A DNA stretch of 64,000 nt from a bacterium (GCA_020444065.1 JAHLLQ010000003.1:62001-126000), one strand, 5' to 3'; counted from the first letter of the stretch, positions 38,220-46,770 are shown. Notes: generated by a model from the sequence alone, not told the origin. Translations and numbers: made by a program.

Positions 38220-38492
38220 ATGTCCACTCTTGTGATGGGAATCTTGCTGGCAATCCTTGGGGTTTGCCTCGTTCTGCTAGTCGTTCGACTTCTCATGGGC
38301 CCAACGAATTGGGACCGCGTGACCAGCATCGAATCTCTCACGCTGGTTCTGTTGTGCGCAGCAGCAGTCTGGAGCGCCTTTACAGGGACGGAGTGGTTCT
38401 TTGACGCGATTGTCGTGCTCTCGCTTGTGGGTTTTCTTTCGACCGTTGCCCTCGCGCGCTACCTCGAGGACGGGAGACTGAGTGATGAGTGA
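38220..38492 (+). CDS. mrpF: Mrp antiporter subunit F
   Basis: 90 residues with three hydrophobic segments. VVRLLMGPTNWDRVTSIESL is the family's conserved loop, and FDAIVVLSLVGFLSTVALAR follows with AR-Y-L-E-D-G at the end. It starts three bases after the mrpE stop. Confidence 0.94.
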   Translation: MSTLVMGILLAILGVCLVLLVVRLLMGPTNWDRVTSIESLTLVLLCAAAVWSAFTGTEWFFDAIVVLSLVGFLSTVALARYLEDGRLSDE

Positions 38493-38817
38493 CCTTGTCG
38501 GCATTGGGATGATGGCCTTTGGGACGATCTTCGTTTTTGTCGGAAGTGTCGGTGTCGTTCGGTTCCAGGACGTCTATCTGCGGCTGCAGGCCGCGTCGAA
38601 GGCGCTGACGTTCGGCTTCTGCTTCCTCGTGTTGGGGGCGGCACTGAACTTGGACAGTACGACTGCGGTGATGAAGGCCCTCGTGGCCGTCAGCTTCCAA
38701 TTCATGACGGCTCCGCTCGCGGCGCAAATGATCGCCCGCTCCGCGCTGCGCCGCGGCCATCACCCCCGGCTCCGGAGCAGCCTGGAGTCCGAACCAGCCC
38801 CAGGACCAGATCTCTGA
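38485..38817 (+). CDS. mrpG: Mrp antiporter subunit G
   Basis: About 110 residues with three hydrophobic segments. GSVGVVRFQDVYLRLQAASK is the MrpG signature, followed by TAPLAAQMIARSALRRG. It overlaps mrpF by 8 bases. The C-terminus is longer and more charged than needed for function. The first repeat of the accessory island begins four bases after its stop. Confidence 0.93.
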   Translation: MSDLVGIGMMAFGTIFVFVGSVGVVRFQDVYLRLQAASKALTFGFCFLVLGAALNLDSTTAVMKALVAVSFQFMTAPLAAQMIARSALRRGHHPRLRSSLESEPAPGPDL

Positions 38818-38820
38818 CGG

Positions 38821-39042
38821 CAGGGGGCAGAGGAGACTCTTTTCTTGTGCCGGACATCGGCCGGGGTGTCTTCTATGCATGTCGGTATTTCGAGGATAGC
38901 CGGCCATGGCACGGCTCGCTCGCATCCTCTGGCACGGGGGCGGCGCTTGCCTTCGGCGCCATTAGCGCGGGCGGTTATCGAAAGAGGAAGAATCTCCCGG
39001 CCAGATGGAACTGACGTTCGATGAGTAGAGTTTCTTGTCGCC
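38821..39042. repeat. Dispersed repeat copy A (~222 bp, MITE-like)
   Basis: The first of three near-full-length copies. Shared core stretches include CGGACATCGGCCGGGGTGTC, TTCTATGCATGTCGGTATTT-like and CGATGAGTAGAGTTTCTTGT at the right end. The two outer ends are partly inverted copies of one another (GGCAGAGGAGACTC against GGCGACAAGAAACTC). It sits directly after the mrp operon. Confidence 0.75.
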
Positions 39043-39070
39043 GAAGGTCCGGAGAAAGAAAAGGGATGGA

Positions 39071-40039
39071 ATGGTGGAATGGAGCAATGCTCTTTGGCAT
39101 CTGGCTGTTCCGGGACTCGGGTTCTGGAACAGGTCAAAGAGTCTTGCCTTGCTGGTTGCTGGTCTGTGGTTGGTTGCCCACGCTACAGCCTATGTGGGCG
39201 GCATTCTCAGTGATGCAACCGCGGGACCATGCTTCATGTTGGTTCTTGTGCTCCTGTTGACCAAACCCCTTGCCATGTTGTTCGAAGTGAGAATACACGC
39301 TCGGCGAAAGGCTACTCCGCAGGATTCACTGCAGAAAACCGCGCGTTGTCTTGTAGTGAACTATTTCTTGCCATTTGGTGGGTTTATTCAGTACTTCCCG
39401 AGGAAACTCCTCGCCGCCTCCGGTTGGTTTGCGATTGTCGTGGTGACGGTAGGCACTGTTGAGCTAGCGACTGGATATTCGACATATGCAATAGTGCTGG
39501 CACTCCGCTGGATCAGCGTTCTACTCGCCCTGGCGATCTCAGCTGCCGGCTCCCGGCGCAATACTGTTGTTCCAGGGATTGCAGCGCTCCTAACAGGTAG
39601 CCTCTTTGCATTCTTCTACATATCGCCATTCTCGCCCATTGAGCTTGGAGTTGCTGTCGGTAGGAGCATGAACCCGTCAATCGAAATTGGAGACATCCTG
39701 ATTGTTAAGAAGGTGCCTGCCGAGGAGCTCGAAGTCGGCCGCATCGCTGCCTTTCACAATGGGACGAACAATCACTACCCCATGGGATCTTGGGCAAAGA
39801 GGGTACGTGCAATGCCCGGTGACGAGCTCCTTTCGGATGGGATGTATCTGAAGGCTCCTCCCGGAACATTGATCGTGCTTGGGGACAATTCCGAAGCAAG
39901 CTGGGATAGCCGCTATTTCGGGCCGGTACCATTCCAGTTTGTCACTGGCTACGTGGTGGGAGTCATTCCGTCCCAATTGTGCTGGTTCACCCGGAATCGG
40001 ACAATCGGGTCCCGCGGGTCAGTGGGTAATGGCACCTGA
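39071..40039 (+). CDS. Divergent signal peptidase I with a long membrane N-terminus
   Basis: 322 residues from ATG 39071 (AAAAGGG upstream). The C-terminal part has the S26 signal-peptidase motifs: Ser199 in GRSMNPSIEIGD, Lys243 in AKRVRAMPGDEL and the box GDNSEASWDSRYFG at 271-284. Unlike ordinary signal peptidase I, the first ~190 residues carry about six hydrophobic segments. Signal peptidases cleave signal peptides at the outer face of the membrane. The motifs look intact, so the enzyme could be active. It lies between repeat copies A and B and its codons are AT-richer than those of the mrp genes, suggesting an acquired gene. Confidence 0.82.
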   Translation: MVEWSNALWHLAVPGLGFWNRSKSLALLVAGLWLVAHATAYVGGILSDATAGPCFMLVLVLLLTKPLAMLFEVRIHARRKATPQDSLQKTARCLVVNYFLPFGGFIQYFPRKLLAASGWFAIVVVTVGTVELATGYSTYAIVLALRWISVLLALAISAAGSRRNTVVPGIAALLTGSLFAFFYISPFSPIELGVAVGRSMNPSIEIGDILIVKKVPAEELEVGRIAAFHNGTNNHYPMGSWAKRVRAMPGDELLSDGMYLKAPPGTLIVLGDNSEASWDSRYFGPVPFQFVTGYVVGVIPSQLCWFTRNRTIGSRGSVGNGT

Positions 40040-40050
40040 ACGGGGGACAA

Positions 40051-40273
40051 GACGAGGACAAGATACTCCATTCTTGTGTCGGACATTGGCCGGGGTGTCT
40101 TCTATGCATGTCGGCACTTCGAGGATGGCCAACCATGGCACGGCCTGCTCGCATCGTTTCGCCCGAGGGCGGCACTTGCCTTCGGCGCCATTAACGCGGG
40201 CGGTTATCGAAAGAGGAGGAGTCTGCCGGCCAGATGGAGATGATGTTCGATGAATAGAGTATCCTGTTCCCGA
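40051..40273. repeat. Dispersed repeat copy B (~222 bp, MITE-like)
   Basis: Matches copy A and C through CCGGGGTGTCTTCTATGCAT, CCAACCATGGCACGGC and AGATGGAGATGATGTTCGAT. The ends read GGACAAGATACTCCATTC and, inverted, GGAACAGGATACTCTATTC, an 18-base imperfect terminal inverted repeat. It lies twelve bases after the signal peptidase gene. Confidence 0.75.
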
Positions 40274-40312
40274 ATATCTTACCGCTGAAAAGCCAATTTC
40301 TCAGGAAGACAA

Positions 40313-41503
40313 ATGGAAGCAATCAAGAAGGTAGCGATCGCTGTTTCAATTCTGTATCTTGCGATTCTTTACTTGGATCTCTTCAGAATGAACAAGCTTA
40401 CGGTCGCAAATATCTCATGGATGCGGGATGTTCCTGATGATACGCTCATATATCGTTGGTTGGGACTAATGCCGGTTTGTTTAGGCATGCTCATGTCGTC
40501 TTTACTCTTAGCAAGCTGGGGGAAGAACCACACTGATATGCAAAGCGAGGTGAACGGCGGCACCGTCTCTTGGATGATGCATAGAATGCGGTTGATGAGG
40601 AGTATCCCCTTCTTTGCATCCACAGTACTAATATCATGGGTCTTGCTTTACTTCTATGTAACGCAGTTGGGTTACGATGTCATCGAACTGGTTTGTGTCG
40701 TAGTTATTACCCTTTTGTCCTTTGCTTGTCTGTTCGTCGGAGTACTAACCGTATCTCCATGGTTCTGGAGAATCCTGGCGACTTGCATGTGTCTTGTTTT
40801 GGTTCCGTCAACCTTCATTGCTATTGAGCATCCAATGAGTTCGCCGTTCCTCGAAACTGTGACGTTGTGGTGCATGGCGGGCGTATTCGGATGTTATGGC
40901 GCCATTCGGAATTTCCATCACAAAAGGAAGGGACTTGGACGTTACGTTCATAATGGATCATTACTTAGAGTGGCCCGTGAACCAATGCATTCATCTTGTT
41001 CGCCAAGAATCCAGAGAACTGTTGAGCGAATTGAGGCGGCGGTGAGCGGTTTCGATGCTGGAGAAGCCTCCCTAGACGAACTGGTGTGTGGGCTTGAATC
41101 AATCCTGAACGATCTCGAACCATCGGAACTCAAGAACGAACTCAATATGCGCTGGTGGGAACTCGAGGAGGTCAATGCATCGTTCCTATCAGGGCCCGAC
41201 AGGGATGAGTTGGCCCCAGAGGAATCTGAGTTGCTGAATCGGAGCTTGTCGGCACTTCGGGATCTTTGCTATAGAATGAGACAGGTCGATTCCCGGCCAA
41301 GACGGGGACAGGCTACTCTCGTCTTGCCTCGGACATCGGCCGGGGTGTCTTCTATGCATGTAGGTATTTCGAGGATGGCCAACCATGGCACGGCTCGCTC
41401 GCATCCTCTGGCACGGGAGCGGCACTTGCCTTCGCCTTCACAAACGCCGGTGGAAATCGAAAGAGGAGGAGTCTCCCGGCGGGATGGAGATGACGCTCGA
41501 TGA
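40313..41503 (+). CDS. Unknown polytopic membrane protein with repeat-derived tail
   Basis: 396 residues. Several hydrophobic segments lie between residues 5 and 205 (such as FFASTVLISWVLLYFYV, LVCVVVITLLSFACLFVGVL). A soluble, helical, acidic region follows (residues about 215-325, SPRIQRTVERIEAAVSGF and ESELLNRSLSALRDLCYRMR). The final ~70 residues (TSAGVSSMHVGISRMANHGT and beyond) are encoded entirely by repeat copy C and have no equivalent elsewhere in the window except in translations of copy B, so the ancestral protein probably ended near 41290. The gene is AT-rich compared with its surroundings. No family recognised. Confidence 0.65.
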   Translation: MEAIKKVAIAVSILYLAILYLDLFRMNKLTVANISWMRDVPDDTLIYRWLGLMPVCLGMLMSSLLLASWGKNHTDMQSEVNGGTVSWMMHRMRLMRSIPFFASTVLISWVLLYFYVTQLGYDVIELVCVVVITLLSFACLFVGVLTVSPWFWRILATCMCLVLVPSTFIAIEHPMSSPFLETVTLWCMAGVFGCYGAIRNFHHKRKGLGRYVHNGSLLRVAREPMHSSCSPRIQRTVERIEAAVSGFDAGEASLDELVCGLESILNDLEPSELKNELNMRWWELEEVNASFLSGPDRDELAPEESELLNRSLSALRDLCYRMRQVDSRPRRGQATLVLPRTSAGVSSMHVGISRMANHGTARSHPLARERHLPSPSQTPVEIERGGVSRRDGDDAR

Positions 41504-41524
41504 ATGGAGTTTCTTGTCCCCGAA
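41301..41524. repeat. Dispersed repeat copy C (~224 bp, MITE-like)
   Basis: The ends read GGGGACAGGCTACTC and, inverted, GGGGACAAGAAACTC. The interior follows copies A and B but has CACAAACGCCGG where A and B have GCCATTA-type sequence, and shares that variant with the partial copy D at 19.6 kb. Its left half supplies the C-terminal codons of the preceding gene. Confidence 0.75.
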
Positions 41525-41564
41525 TTTCCGAATTTCGCAGAGCGTGACCCGCGGTGGCGACACA

Positions 41565-42107
41565 ATGATCCAGACAAACAATAAGATCCTCCGCATCCTG
41601 ATCGTGACGACCATAAGCATCACGATTCTTCTTGGCGTGATCTGGCATTGGAACAATTCCCAGGTCACAGAAGAAGAGTCTCAAGTATTGGGCGATCTGT
41701 CCGACCTGATGAGGGAGAGAAGGGTCTCCGGATACAAGGAGTTCGGATATCTATTGCAAGAGTTTCAGTTGACCGGTCAATTGCCGAATAGAATTCCCGA
41801 GGAGCTTCTCACAGAGACTGTCTCCTACTCTGCTCTCACATCTGATACGTGTGTGCTTTGGTCCACATCGCTGTCGAACCGCCTGAAAGAGAAGCTGATT
41901 CGAGTACTGCGAACTCCCCCCGACGCAGCTGTTTCGGCAAAACGAGCGGGGGGAGTGATTGTCGCTCGCGTTGTCCCCTCGATTTCAGAACCGGGGTTCC
42001 TTCGAATTGTTGACATCTCAGCGCCGGAGGACCTGCTGTACTACAATGACGGACGCTACTTCTATGTCCCCCAGGAACAGGAGACCGTCGATCGCCACAG
42101 TGATTAG
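41565..42107 (+). CDS. Unknown single-span membrane protein
   Basis: 180 residues starting at ATG 41565. One N-terminal membrane anchor (residues 8-27, ILRILIVTTISITILLGVIW) is followed by a soluble domain of 150 residues with ESQVLGDLSDLMRERRVSGY and AAVSAKRAGGVIVARVVPSI. No family recognised. The in-frame extension to 41385 lies in repeat copy C and is not part of the gene in my view. Confidence 0.65.
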   Translation: MIQTNNKILRILIVTTISITILLGVIWHWNNSQVTEEESQVLGDLSDLMRERRVSGYKEFGYLLQEFQLTGQLPNRIPEELLTETVSYSALTSDTCVLWSTSLSNRLKEKLIRVLRTPPDAAVSAKRAGGVIVARVVPSISEPGFLRIVDISAPEDLLYYNDGRYFYVPQEQETVDRHSD

Positions 42108-42320
42108 CGGAGCATCCTGATACTATCTGGAGCCCTCCTCGCAGCCCCGAGCCTTCCCCCGGGCGCCGGATTTACCTCGCAGTCCAGCGTCGGTTGGCAT
42201 GTATGCTGTACACAGGCCGCGAATGGGACGCGGCAGCATGGCTTCAGAACGATCGTTTCCGTTGGTACGCCCCCAAAGGAAGTTACAGCCATCCATGCTG
42301 TGTTTTGCGAGCTTCGAGAT

Positions 42321-42734
42321 ATGAACCTCTTTCAAGTTGTTTATTGGGCGGTAAACATTGGAGTTGGACTCGCTATAGGCATAGGCGTAGGCAGCTTCTT
42401 GGGGTGGCGAATGGGTTGGATTGCGGGACTTGGCGCAATAATCGCAGCGGTCGCCGCCTGGTTGGCCCTTTCGAAAGCCATAGACTTCTATTACAAATTT
42501 CGTCCCCTTCGCCCCAGATGCAAGAATGGGTGTTGTCTACAGTCCGACTACGAGCTCGTTGACTGGGATGAACAGAACAGCACTTGGAAGTGCAAGTGTG
42601 GCGATACTTACGTCCAACGGAAGGACACGTTTTACTGCAAGAAAGATGGAGACACACTGTCCCCATTCAGAAAGAGGACTTGGTTCCATGGATGGCAACC
42701 GATGAATGCGGATGGAGACGCGGGACAGTCATAG
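42321..42734 (+). CDS. Small membrane protein with a cysteine-rich, zinc-ribbon-like tail
   Basis: 137 residues from ATG 42321. An N-terminal hydrophobic hairpin (VVYWAVNIGVGLAIGIGVGS, GWIAGLGAIIAAVAAWLAL) is followed by a cytoplasm-sized tail of ~85 residues containing C-x-x-x-C-C, C-x-C and a further single Cys (RCKNGCCLQSDY, WKCKCGDTYVQRKDTFYCKK). This is compatible with a treble-clef or zinc-ribbon fold. No family recognised. An ATG at 42300 is possible. Confidence 0.6.
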   Translation: MNLFQVVYWAVNIGVGLAIGIGVGSFLGWRMGWIAGLGAIIAAVAAWLALSKAIDFYYKFRPLRPRCKNGCCLQSDYELVDWDEQNSTWKCKCGDTYVQRKDTFYCKKDGDTLSPFRKRTWFHGWQPMNADGDAGQS

Positions 42735-42917
42735 CATACGATCATTCGGCGTGTCTCCCGCCCTGTACTCGCCCCAAGTGGAGTCCATCGTGATGACCGG
42801 CAACAAAGGATCGTGACGGTGCCTTGCACGCCTCGATCTTGGCCCAAGCAGAACACCCTGGCACGTCGAATGGCGCGACCAGCAATTGCGCTGTCGCTTT
42901 GGCAGAGGCGGCTCTCT

Positions 42918-42949
42918 CTAGTCACTCGCCACTAGCCACTCGTCACTTT
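42918..42949 (-). repeat. Heptamer tandem repeat AGTGRCN, copy near 42.9 kb
   Basis: The minus strand reads about four heptamers of the form AGTGACG, AGTGGCT, AGTGGCG, AGTGACT. It lies immediately beyond the 3' end of the coiled-coil lipoprotein gene. The same heptamer family recurs at 62972-63017. Confidence 0.6.
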
Positions 42950-42951
42950 CC

Positions 42952-43509
42952 CTACTGCGTAATCGGGTGGGAGCTCTCCAGTTGGTGGAAGTCGTCTTTC
43001 CGTGGGATGTGCATGTCGATGAAGGCTTGTTGTTCCTGCGTGGCCTGGATCATCTGGTCGATCATCTGGCGTTGGCGGTTCAGTTGTTCGACGTCTTTGT
43101 CCATGCTGGTGCTGACGGCTTCGCCGAAGTCGAGAAGGCGATCGCGGACGATTGTCAGGCTGCTCTTGAGGCTGAGGAAGTTCTGCTGGATGAGTTCGGT
43201 GAGGCGTTCGTCCTGGCGCTGCAGGTCGGCTTCGACGGCGCTGATCTGGACGGTCAGGTCGCTGTTTGACTGGCTGAGTTGCTGTTTCACGAGGGGCAGA
43301 TCTCTCTCGATGACAGCCATGCGCTCGTCCATGTTCGAGAGACTGTCTTTGCGGGAGCGGTATTCGGCGAGTTCGGCAGCTGCAGCGCCGTAGTCGGTTT
43401 CCAGTTCCGCGATCCGTGCCTTGAGGGACGCGACTTCGCCCTTCGATGCGCAGCCGGTGAGCACTCCGACGAAGAGCAGCCCGATCAGAATCAAAGAGAC
43501 TTTCCGCAT
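42952..43509 (-). CDS. Coiled-coil lipoprotein
   Basis: 185 residues with a lipoprotein signal ending in LTGC (MRKVSLILIGLLFVGVLTGC, Cys20). The mature chain is almost all heptad-rich helix (SLKARIAELETDYGAAAAEL and VVEQ-like stretches), so it should form an extended coiled coil on a membrane. It lies 15 bases downstream of the kinase gene and may be co-transcribed with it. Function unknown. Confidence 0.85.
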   Translation of the reverse strand: MRKVSLILIGLLFVGVLTGCASKGEVASLKARIAELETDYGAAAAELAEYRSRKDSLSNMDERMAVIERDLPLVKQQLSQSNSDLTVQISAVEADLQRQDERLTELIQQNFLSLKSSLTIVRDRLLDFGEAVSTSMDKDVEQLNRQRQMIDQMIQATQEQQAFIDMHIPRKDDFHQLESSHPITQ

Positions 43510-43524
43510 GTTCGTTCTCCTTCT

Positions 43525-46431
43525 CTAGCGATTGGTAATTTCGAGTAATCCGGAATCCATGACATGAGATGGGCGCACGCACTGGCGCATGAAGATCGTT
43601 CCGCGGCGTGTGGGCGCGTCGGCATCTTCGAGGAGGATAAAGACCTTGTCGAGGTTGTATTCGACGACGGTGGTGTAGCGTGAGTCGGAGGTCGAGAGTT
43701 CGCCGAAGACGTTCGGGAAGAGGATCGCGCGAATCTCGTCCTGGTTTGCGGAGACGTAGAGGCCGTCTTCCTGGGCGTGGCGTCCGTTGAAGTCGATCTG
43801 ATAAGCCATCCGGGCATCGCGATTCAGTCCAGTGAGTGAGCCGGACAGGATGAAGTAGCGCAGGTTGACGCGCTTGTCGGCGAGGAGGGCGCTCTTCTTG
43901 TTCAGACTGACTTCCAGGTCGCCCCGTCCCGGATCGAGGGAGTAGTCCGCCTCGTAGTACGTGTAGAAGATCGCGGTGCCGTCTCGGCGCGCGTTGCTGG
44001 CAGTCAGCAGGAAGTCGTAGAAGGCCTCGGGGACATCGATTTGGCGAGCGTCCTGCTCGTAGGCGACGCGTTCGAGTTTGAAGCCGCCGGGGAGTTTCGC
44101 GCGCGGGGCTTCGAGCTGAGCCATCGCATCGTTGTACTTCTGGCGAATCCCGGACGTGAGCTTGTCGTACTCGCCGAGCGACCATTCGGTTATCCAGTTT
44201 CCTTCGCCATCGAACTGTTTCGCCCGCTCGAGTGGTTGGAGTTCTTCCGGATCCTCGTTCGAGCGTTCCTGGACGCTGCGGCACACGAGGCGGATGTCGG
44301 GAATTGTCACTTCAACGTAGAGTGGCAGGACCATCTGATCGGGCGAACTGAGAATGTCGCTCAGCGGAATGTTAAGGTACTCCCGCACGTCGGGGGCGGG
44401 AACGATTGTCTGGCCGTTGACGGTGAAGATGTCTCCGACATCGTGGCCGGACAGCGTGCCGGCCAGGTAGCGATTTCTGGTCTCGGAAGCGGTGAGCGTC
44501 TCCGTGTCGTCGACGATGCGGAAGAGCGAATCCATGTAGCCGATTTTGATTTCCACTTCGGGGAACACGTACTCGGCGCGGGCGATCTGCTCGGAATCGA
44601 TCCCATCGATTCCGACGGGAATCTTCACGGCCAGATCGGTCATAATTGCGTCGCCGAGAATCACGCGCGTTTCCCATGAACCCATCAGGCGTTTCTCGAC
44701 GAGAGCCCTGGCGGCTTCGCGCCTCATGCGTTCCCATTGACGGACGGGCACGTTGCTTGGGCGGGCCGGGAATGCGAGGCCGGGTTCGGGCTCGGGAGTT
44801 GGTACCGGCGTCTCGGTCGGCTCGGGGGTCTCCGTCGGTTCCGGAACGGGCGTCGGGCGATCTGTCGGAGTGGGTTCCGGCGTCAGCGTCGGCATGGGCG
44901 TGGGCGACGGCTGGGGCGTTGGCTCCGGTGTGGGTTCGGGGGTGGGCTCGGGCGTTGGTGCTTCCGTGGGTGCGGGCGTCGGGGCAGGGGTCGCTTCCGG
45001 AGTCGGCGCGGGAGTCTGTTCCGGCGTGGGAGAGGGCTCGGGGGTCTTGAGCTTCTTCGGGATGGTGTCTTCGGAGAAGACGGACCGGCGCGGCGTGTAG
45101 CTGGGCGTCGGTGTCGGTGACACGGTGGGTTCGGGAGTGGGCTCGGGGGTCGCTGATGGCTCTGGCGTGGCCGTGGGCGTTGGCGTCGGAGGCGGATCCG
45201 CGACGATGGGTGGATTGGAGCCATCGGTCGTGAGCGAATCGACGAAGTCCATGACTTCGGTCCAGGCCGGTCCGCCGAGTTCGATCGCCGCTTTGCGGGT
45301 CGTCGGAATGGCAGCAATTACCGCGGCGGCAATCACGACGCTGGCGAGCGCCGCGAGGAGGTATTTCCAGATGACGCGGCGGCGCTTCAGTTTCTGGCGG
45401 CGGGTATCGGCGCGTCGGACGGCGGACTGGAGCCCCGATGCCGCGGTCAGCGTCGAATCTTCTGCTTCGAGATCAAAGAAATCGGCAAAGGGTTCGTCGC
45501 GCAGGCCTTCGAGGGCGTCCTCAATGTCGTTCACGATCCCGCTGGCGGCGCGGGGGCGATCTTCGGGCTCTTTCTCGAGCGTGCGACGGATGGCTTTGTC
45601 GAGCGCGTTCGGCCAGTGGGAATTCTGCTTTGCGATCGGGATGGGATCGCAGTTCTGGTGGTGATAAACAAAGCACTGCGGCGTTTCGCAGGGGTACGGG
45701 AGCTGGCCACAGAAGATCTGGTAGAGGGCGACGCCGAAGCTGTAGATGTCCGTCGCGGGGGTCAGGACTTCGCCGCGGATCTGCTCCGGCGAGGCGTAGG
45801 CTGGGCTGTAGGTGCGCGACCCGGGGTCGAGGCGCGTGCTGTCGCCGGTGCGATAGATGCCGGCGACAACGACTTTCGCGAGGCCGAAATCCATCAGCTT
45901 GGCGACGTGCTTGTCGTGAGTGACGAGAATATTCTGGGGCTTGATGTCGCGGTGGACGGCGCCCTTGCTGTGGGCGAGGTCGAGCGCCGCGGCCACGCCG
46001 TGCAGCAGGTCGAGGACCTGGCCGACGGAGAGAAGGCGTTTGTGCGTGATCAGGAAGGAATCGAGCGGCTCGCCCTCCACGTATTCCATGACGATGTAGG
46101 AGAGGGCCGCGCGAGATTCACTCAGCACGACATCGTAGACGTTCACGATGTTGTCGTGGCGCAGGTTGCTCATGGCGACCGCTTCGCGGTGGAAGCGATT
46201 GCGGAAAAGGACGTCGTGAGCGAGGTCCTCGCGGGGGACTTTGAGGGCGACGGTGCGGAAGAGGCGGGTGTCGTAGGCCATGTAGACATAGCCCATGCCG
46301 CCGGCACCGATCATCTTGCGGACCTGGTAGCGATCTTCGAGCGTCGTACCGAGCATGCGCTCTGGCGTGCCGGGGTATCCCCCGTCGCCAAGCGGATCCA
46401 TCGGTTTGGTGACGTCGGAATCGTACGGCAT
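43525..46431 (-). CDS. Transmembrane Ser/Thr protein kinase (PknB/Hanks type)
   Basis: 968 residues. The kinase domain (about residues 33-300) has all standard motifs: glycine loop GAGGMG at 42-47, Lys64 in VALKV, HRD at 160-162 (VHRDIKPQN), DFG at 181-183 and ASPEQIRG. A single membrane span lies near residues 356-377 (YLLAALASVVIAAAVIAAI). It is followed by a Pro/Thr/Glu-rich stalk (about 410-553) and a ~400-residue C-terminal domain that I do not recognise (AYQIDFNGRHAQEDGLYVSA, VVEYNLDKVFILLEDAD). The extracytoplasmic end probably senses a signal. The ATG at 46431 follows AGGGGG. Confidence 0.92.
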   Translation of the reverse strand: MPYDSDVTKPMDPLGDGGYPGTPERMLGTTLEDRYQVRKMIGAGGMGYVYMAYDTRLFRTVALKVPREDLAHDVLFRNRFHREAVAMSNLRHDNIVNVYDVVLSESRAALSYIVMEYVEGEPLDSFLITHKRLLSVGQVLDLLHGVAAALDLAHSKGAVHRDIKPQNILVTHDKHVAKLMDFGLAKVVVAGIYRTGDSTRLDPGSRTYSPAYASPEQIRGEVLTPATDIYSFGVALYQIFCGQLPYPCETPQCFVYHHQNCDPIPIAKQNSHWPNALDKAIRRTLEKEPEDRPRAASGIVNDIEDALEGLRDEPFADFFDLEAEDSTLTAASGLQSAVRRADTRRQKLKRRRVIWKYLLAALASVVIAAAVIAAIPTTRKAAIELGGPAWTEVMDFVDSLTTDGSNPPIVADPPPTPTPTATPEPSATPEPTPEPTVSPTPTPSYTPRRSVFSEDTIPKKLKTPEPSPTPEQTPAPTPEATPAPTPAPTEAPTPEPTPEPTPEPTPQPSPTPMPTLTPEPTPTDRPTPVPEPTETPEPTETPVPTPEPEPGLAFPARPSNVPVRQWERMRREAARALVEKRLMGSWETRVILGDAIMTDLAVKIPVGIDGIDSEQIARAEYVFPEVEIKIGYMDSLFRIVDDTETLTASETRNRYLAGTLSGHDVGDIFTVNGQTIVPAPDVREYLNIPLSDILSSPDQMVLPLYVEVTIPDIRLVCRSVQERSNEDPEELQPLERAKQFDGEGNWITEWSLGEYDKLTSGIRQKYNDAMAQLEAPRAKLPGGFKLERVAYEQDARQIDVPEAFYDFLLTASNARRDGTAIFYTYYEADYSLDPGRGDLEVSLNKKSALLADKRVNLRYFILSGSLTGLNRDARMAYQIDFNGRHAQEDGLYVSANQDEIRAILFPNVFGELSTSDSRYTTVVEYNLDKVFILLEDADAPTRRGTIFMRQCVRPSHVMDSGLLEITNR

Positions 46432-46643
46432 CGTCAGTCCCCCTGAGCATTGCCCCGCCGGTCGGCCATACTGAATCCTCGCCGGTCGCTCGCAGTATCG
46501 TGGCGACATCGATCGACAGGCTCAGCACTGGCACGGTGGCTTCCCCAGTTGGGAGGCTAAGCTCCGCAATGGCAAGGGTTTTTCCTCGGTGGGTGGGCGG
46601 ATGGGGCGCGCTTTCAGCGCTTGGTGGAGGGGGTGTCGGGGGT

Positions 46644-46688
46644 CCCAGGGCTCGCGCCCTGGGCTGGTATCGGACGGGGCGTTGCCCC
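46644..46688. repeat. Two adjacent palindromes
   Basis: CCCAGGGC/GCCCTGGG arms enclose TCGC at 46644-46663, and GGGGC/GCCCC arms enclose GTT at 46676-46688. They may act as terminators for the + strand or be intergenic palindrome elements. Confidence 0.5.
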
Positions 46689-46770
46689 TTTGGGGGGGCG
46701 TGGGTTTGTTGCCGACGGAGTGTCGATTACGAGGACGATGACGAGCACGAGCACGAAGGGCAGGGCCTGA

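Noticed and set aside
41385-41510. Start of a RAYT/IS200-type transposase (MARLARI...)
   Set aside because: The first residues in the repeat resemble RAYT N-termini, but the H-x-H and catalytic Tyr regions are absent and the frame is not conserved between copies.
38821-41524. Integron-like cassette array with attC sites
   Set aside because: The repeats are regularly placed between AT-rich genes, but I see no GTTRRRY/RYYYAAC core sites and no integrase gene; inverted ends fit a MITE-like element better.
42932-44284. 450-residue minus-strand frame
   Set aside because: It overlaps the kinase and lipoprotein genes in another frame and is Arg/Pro-rich, a shadow of GC-rich coding DNA.
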